NCBI GenBank assembly: GCA_021767785.1
Contig: JAASSR010000006.1
Span: forward strand, 1 to 48,385
Origin: Methanolobus sp.
GTDB taxonomy: Archaea; Halobacteriota; Methanosarcinia; Methanosarcinales; Methanosarcinaceae
Direction: 5' to 3'
Length of the DNA stretch: 48,385 nucleotides
Notes under the pieces: generated by a model
Told to the model about the DNA's origin: nothing
What the model saw: only the letters and a program-made list of their open reading frames with translations
Database searches by the model: none
Shown here: in pieces, positions 44,499-48,385 of the stretch
How positions within the stretch are numbered: the first letter of the stretch is position 1
Layout of the letters: every line of letters starts with the position of its first letter
Translations under genes and position numbers: made by a program

Positions 44499-46733
44499 CT
44501 ATTTTTCAAAATCACTGAAAGTGCTCTGTTCATTTTCCATTAATGAGTTCATGGTTTGTGAATATACCTTCCCGGGTCTCTCAGATTTAAAATCCAGATG
44601 AAGACCGATCTCCTTAAAAAGCTTTGTTGCGGTCTTCGGTCCAATTAGTTCTGAAACGCTTTCCAGATCAGAGTTTCTTATATCATCTATGGTCTTAATA
44701 CCATTATCATAGAGTTTGCGGGCACGCACACGACCAATGCCGCGTATGCTCACAAGCTCGATAAGTTCAGGTGATGCACCGTAATGTATCCTTTTTTCCA
44801 GCATTGCACACATGTTTGCAGCATCATTGTTAATTTCAGGAGCTATGAGTCCTGCAAGTCTTGACATGGAATGCATCAGCCACTCGGCAATATCTGAGAA
44901 TGCATGCACATCACCTTCACCAACATTGAATTTCTTAGTGATCTGATCAAGTGACCTTTCTTCTATCCAGTCCTTAATCAGAAGAGCTGTCTTGACCTCT
45001 CCAAGGAACCATTCATAATCAATTTCTCTGGATCTGGGTGGTATTTCCGCAAATTCATCACCGTGTGCCATTACAATATCATTTATGACCTCATAATCAT
45101 TGGATCTCATGTATAGTTTTCTCATATCCGGTGTTTTGCAGATAAGATGCAGAAGAGTTAGATCTGTAATATGCCGGGCTTTTTTCAGGCCATCAACAAT
45201 GTAAGCACCGGAAAGAGGGTCGATATAAAGTGTGGATACAAGCCTTCCAAGCACCGTAGGTAAGAGAGTCTCTTTACCTTCGAGCATACTATTGTCTTTA
45301 AGGAAATCCAGACATTCATCCACTACTTCAACAATTCCCCATGTATCATTCTGATGGGCAAAGAATGTAGCTTCGATGAATTCCATCAGACCATCACGAG
45401 TGGTTGCAAAGCCATTAACAATAGTTGAGAGTATATGGGTTCTCAGGGCATTTTCAGATCCTAATTTGGACCAGATATCCTCTGCATCGGCATCAATATA
45501 ATGATCGAACAGCCCTGTCATCTCATCATAAGAACGGGCTATGAGAACCGATTCACCGTAAGGGTCCAGATGTGGCCTGCCCGCCCTTCCAGCCATCTGC
45601 TTGTAATCCAACACAGGTATCGGTTGCATACCATAATTTGGATCATAGCGCCTGTAACTTCTGATTATCACCCTTCTTGCCGGAAGATTCAGACCTGCGG
45701 CAAGTGTCGGAGTGCTGCATATTACCTTTATCTTGTTCTTCCTGAAACCGTCCTCAACAATTCTCCTGTGTGCCGAATTAAGACCTGCATGATGAAAAGC
45801 GGTTCCATTCCTTACGCATTTTGCCAGCTCTCTGGCTGCTTCTGTCTCACCGTTCTCAATGATCTGTTCAACAAGTTCATCAAGTGCATCACGTGTAGGT
45901 TTGTCAAGTGTCTCAGAAACTTTTGTACCGGATCTTTTAGCAAAGTAAACACTGTTCCTGCGGCTGCTCTCAAAGACAAGACACTGTCCTCTGTCCTGCA
46001 AAGTGTCCAGCAGAATATTGACAGCATCATCCTTAGACTGTTCACTGATACGTTTCTGAGAACTATGAAAATTGATATTACCTGCATAATAAACACCTTC
46101 ATGAAGATCTGTCGGTCGCCATTCGCTGAGAACAAGTTTTCCCTTAAGCCAGTCTGCAACTTCGTAGGCATTTCCAACAGTTGCCGATAGTGCAATTATC
46201 TGGCATCCGGGATTCAGTTTCATGAGTTTGGTAAGTGTGACTTCGAGTGTCGGACCCCTGTTTGCGGAATCAAGCAAATGAACCTCATCCACAACTATCG
46301 TGGTAATCTCCTGCATCCACGAGGTCTCATTACGCAACAACGAGTCTGTTTTTTCCGATGTGGCAACAATGATATCATTGGAACCAAGCCATTCATCCCT
46401 GGATTCAAAATCACCTGTGGATATACCGACCTTTAAACCACCACTTTTTATCCTTAATGAGGAGAAGGATCTGAACCTGTCAAATTTTTCGCTTGCAAGT
46501 GCACGCAGAGGAACTATATAGAGTGCTTTCCCACCTTTTGCTATTGCCTTTAGCATGGCAAGCTCGGCAAGTAAAGTCTTTCCTGAAGCAGTGGGAATCG
46601 CTGCAAGGACGTTGTTCCCTTCAAGCAATCCTTTTTCAATGGCTTCTGCCTGTGGCGGATAAAGTTCTTCTATACCGGAATCAAGATATAAGTTAATTAT
46701 TTCTTCCGGCAGGTCCAGGGATCTTAATTTCAT
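44499..46733 (-). CDS. hel308: ATP-dependent DNA helicase Hel308
   Basis: A Ski2-like superfamily 2 helicase that unwinds lagging strands at stalled forks. The 744 residues carry motif [17 protein letters not shown] near 44, Ia [62 protein letters not shown] and [18 protein letters not shown], a winged helix and ratchet domain, and near 650-700 a helix-hairpin-helix ([18 protein letters not shown]). ATG at 46733 with an AT-rich TATA candidate about 30 bases upstream and no ribosome binding site, so probably leaderless. Confidence 0.97.
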   Translation of the reverse strand: MKLRSLDLPEEIINLYLDSGIEELYPPQAEAIEKGLLEGNNVLAAIPTASGKTLLAELAMLKAIAKGGKALYIVPLRALASEKFDRFRSFSSLRIKSGGLKVGISTGDFESRDEWLGSNDIIVATSEKTDSLLRNETSWMQEITTIVVDEVHLLDSANRGPTLEVTLTKLMKLNPGCQIIALSATVGNAYEVADWLKGKLVLSEWRPTDLHEGVYYAGNINFHSSQKRISEQSKDDAVNILLDTLQDRGQCLVFESSRRNSVYFAKRSGTKVSETLDKPTRDALDELVEQIIENGETEAARELAKCVRNGTAFHHAGLNSAHRRIVEDGFRKNKIKVICSTPTLAAGLNLPARRVIIRSYRRYDPNYGMQPIPVLDYKQMAGRAGRPHLDPYGESVLIARSYDEMTGLFDHYIDADAEDIWSKLGSENALRTHILSTIVNGFATTRDGLMEFIEATFFAHQNDTWGIVEVVDECLDFLKDNSMLEGKETLLPTVLGRLVSTLYIDPLSGAYIVDGLKKARHITDLTLLHLICKTPDMRKLYMRSNDYEVINDIVMAHGDEFAEIPPRSREIDYEWFLGEVKTALLIKDWIEERSLDQITKKFNVGEGDVHAFSDIAEWLMHSMSRLAGLIAPEINNDAANMCAMLEKRIHYGASPELIELVSIRGIGRVRARKLYDNGIKTIDDIRNSDLESVSELIGPKTATKLFKEIGLHLDFKSERPGKVYSQTMNSLMENEQSTFSDFEK

Positions 46734-46908
46734 ATTAACTGAGGTTTAAGAGATAGTAATATTAAATTAAAATTACCCTAACTGTAAATGTCAGGTAAGT
46801 TCATAAAAATTTATGGAATAGACTAATTAGATTTTTAAATATCATAATACAGAATATAAAAATGAATTTTGTGACATATTGAACATGCCACATTAAGTTT
46901 TAAAAAAT

Positions 46909-48207
46909 TCAATCATTGCTCAGATCGCCGGAGAAGTACTTGTCATAGGAAGACATGTCAAAGTGACCGTGTCCGCTGAGATTGAACATAATGGTCTTTT
47001 CCTCGCCGGTTTCCTTGCATTTAAGTGCTTCATCGATAGCACATTTGATGGCATGCGCCGATTCTGGAGCAGGAGCAATACCTTCACTGCGTGCGAACGT
47101 AACTGCCGCTTCGAATATCTCGATCTGGTGATAGGAAATTGCTTCCATAAGGCCATCAGCAACAAGTTTACTGACAATCGGTGATGCACCATGGTATCTG
47201 AGACCTCCTGCATGGATCGCAGGTGGTATGAATTCCGATCCAAGTGTGAACATCTTAAGCAGTGGTGTCATCTTGGCCATATCACCAAAGTCATACTTGA
47301 AATCTCCGGATGTGAGTGTAGGACAGGCAGATGGTTCAACAGCTATGATCCTTGTGTCTGTCTTACCTGCGATATTGTCCCTGATGTAAGGCAGACTTAC
47401 ACCGGCAAGGTTACTTCCGCCACCACAGCATCCTATAACGATGTCAGGATAGTCTTCTGTTTTATCGAACTGTTTCTGTGTCTCAAGACCGACCACAGTC
47501 TGGTGCAGACAGGTATGGTTGAGTACACTGCCAAGCGCATACTTAGTATTGTCATTGAGTGCTGCATCTTCTACTGCTTCACTGATAGCTATACCCAGAC
47601 TACCTGATGTTTCAGGATACATCTCAAGGATCTTTCTTCCGAACTGGGTCTCGTTACTCGGGGACGGGACAACGTTTGCGCCCCAGAGGTTAATCAGTGA
47701 TTTACGGTATGGCTTCTGATAGAAGCTGGAACTCACCATATAGACCTTACATTCGATATCAAAATAGTTACAGCAGAGTGATAACGCACTGCCCCACTGA
47801 CCTGCACCAGTTTCGGTTGTAATCCTTTCTGTGCCTTCCTTCATATTATAGTATGCCTGTGCAATGGCAGTGTTTGGCTTGTGACTGCCTGCAGGACTGA
47901 CACTTTCGTTCTTGTAGTATATCTTTGCAGGTGTCCCAAGTGCTTTCTCAAGCCTGTGTGCCCTGTAAAGAGGTGATGGTCTCCAGAGTGAATATATCTC
48001 CATGATCTCCTCTGGAATATCGATATACCTTTCAGAGCTTGCTTCCTGTTTTATGAGCTCTTTTGCAAATATAGGCTCTAGATCCTTAGGATCCATTGGC
48101 TCATTTGTCGCCGGGTTCAGCGGTGGTTCCACCGGCAGGTCCGCAAGTATGTTATACCACTGAGTTGGCATCTCATTTTCATCAAGTAATATTTTCGTAT
48201 GATCCAT
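46909..48207 (-). CDS. trpB2: Tryptophan synthase beta chain, TrpB2 type
   Basis: A PLP enzyme that joins indole and serine; TrpB2 is the alpha-independent type. The 432 residues contain the Schiff-base lysine K110 in [31 protein letters not shown] near 131, the phosphate loop [12 protein letters not shown] and the C-terminal [14 protein letters not shown]. It has the longer N-terminus (about 80 residues before the first catalytic motif) that marks TrpB2. I start at the ATG at 48207 with GAGGTAT before it; the frame continues to 48381 without support. No trpA lies next to it, consistent with a salvage role. The upstream 178 bases are AT-rich and hold no gene I can see. Confidence 0.96.
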   Translation of the reverse strand: MDHTKILLDENEMPTQWYNILADLPVEPPLNPATNEPMDPKDLEPIFAKELIKQEASSERYIDIPEEIMEIYSLWRPSPLYRAHRLEKALGTPAKIYYKNESVSPAGSHKPNTAIAQAYYNMKEGTERITTETGAGQWGSALSLCCNYFDIECKVYMVSSSFYQKPYRKSLINLWGANVVPSPSNETQFGRKILEMYPETSGSLGIAISEAVEDAALNDNTKYALGSVLNHTCLHQTVVGLETQKQFDKTEDYPDIVIGCCGGGSNLAGVSLPYIRDNIAGKTDTRIIAVEPSACPTLTSGDFKYDFGDMAKMTPLLKMFTLGSEFIPPAIHAGGLRYHGASPIVSKLVADGLMEAISYHQIEIFEAAVTFARSEGIAPAPESAHAIKCAIDEALKCKETGEEKTIMFNLSGHGHFDMSSYDKYFSGDLSND

Positions 48208-48385
48208 AGTTATACCTCTGTAAAAAAGTGAATCAATGATGTATATCTGAGTACATTGGACGAGGTATTTAATAGTTTTGATTTGAAAGAAAATTAAAAA
48301 TAAACTGAAGAAAAGACAAATATGTACCGGGTCTACTTCCTCCTGTAAATTCCGGCCACAACCAGCGCAAACACAGAACATAATA

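Noticed and set aside
45501-46190. 229-codon plus-strand ORF inside hel308
   Set aside because: Antisense shadow of the Hel308 motor domains with unnatural composition; no start signals.

Overview
The window is chromosomal DNA of a methanogenic archaeon, most likely a member of the Methanosarcinaceae and possibly a methylotrophic genus close to Methanolobus or Methanococcoides (the genus is an inference). The signs are methanogenesis marker proteins 11 and 12, a DUF1699 protein, archaeal exosome, proteasome and RNase P genes, archaeal-type ProS, ValS and Hel308, TATA/BRE promoters, several apparently leaderless genes, and bacterial-type GroEL/GroES and ClpB, which are known in this family. 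Genes are dense and mostly on the minus strand. I see no insertion sequence, prophage, CRISPR array or rRNA.

Layout. 1-3.2 kb: 5' end of an RND-family transporter whose start codon appears to be ATC, an intergenic region rich in inverted repeats, a small unknown ORF and a TrmB-like regulator. 3.3-9.3 kb: stress chaperones (clpB, hsp20, groEL, groES) with a divergent winged-helix regulator. 9.3-12.9 kb: a MobB-MoaE fusion, RadC, a FilR1-type regulator with a strong candidate autoregulatory operator, two small unknown proteins and a methyltransferase. 12.9-16.9 kb: methanogenesis marker 11 next to an IorA-like TPP enzyme, then DUF2103 and marker 12 behind a palindrome-rich promoter. 17-18.8 kb: phenylacetate-CoA ligase with a double-ACT protein.

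18.8-27.9 kb: the classical archaeal exosome-proteasome superoperon, read right to left: eL15, an RNA-binding protein, Rpp30, Pop5, PsmA, SBDS, Rrp4, Rrp41, Rrp42, eL43, RpoP, Brix, Pcc1, prefoldin beta and a DHH phosphoesterase. It couples RNA processing, ribosome assembly, protein turnover and transcription. RpoP is only 45 residues. 28-34.7 kb: an orphan response regulator-PAS protein behind a tandem repeat, a tRNA-Trp gene whose intron carries a box C/D guide RNA, CobT, ProS, a peroxiredoxin with a doubtful start, SepF-ZPR1 and a PUA protein. 34.9-48.2 kb: ValS, an oxygen/iron-defence operon (DsrE-like, ferritin, superoxide reductase, small membrane protein), a siroheme-route heme cluster (CobA, HemD, AhbC), DUF1699, HisD, Hel308 and TrpB2.

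The least explained parts are the noncanonical starts at 1427 and 32830, the inverted or direct repeats sitting on predicted promoters (11.7, 12.9, 16.8, 28.0, 28.9 and 37.7 kb), and the small unknown gene set at 11.8-12.8 kb. All functions are assigned from reading the sequences; no database search was run.
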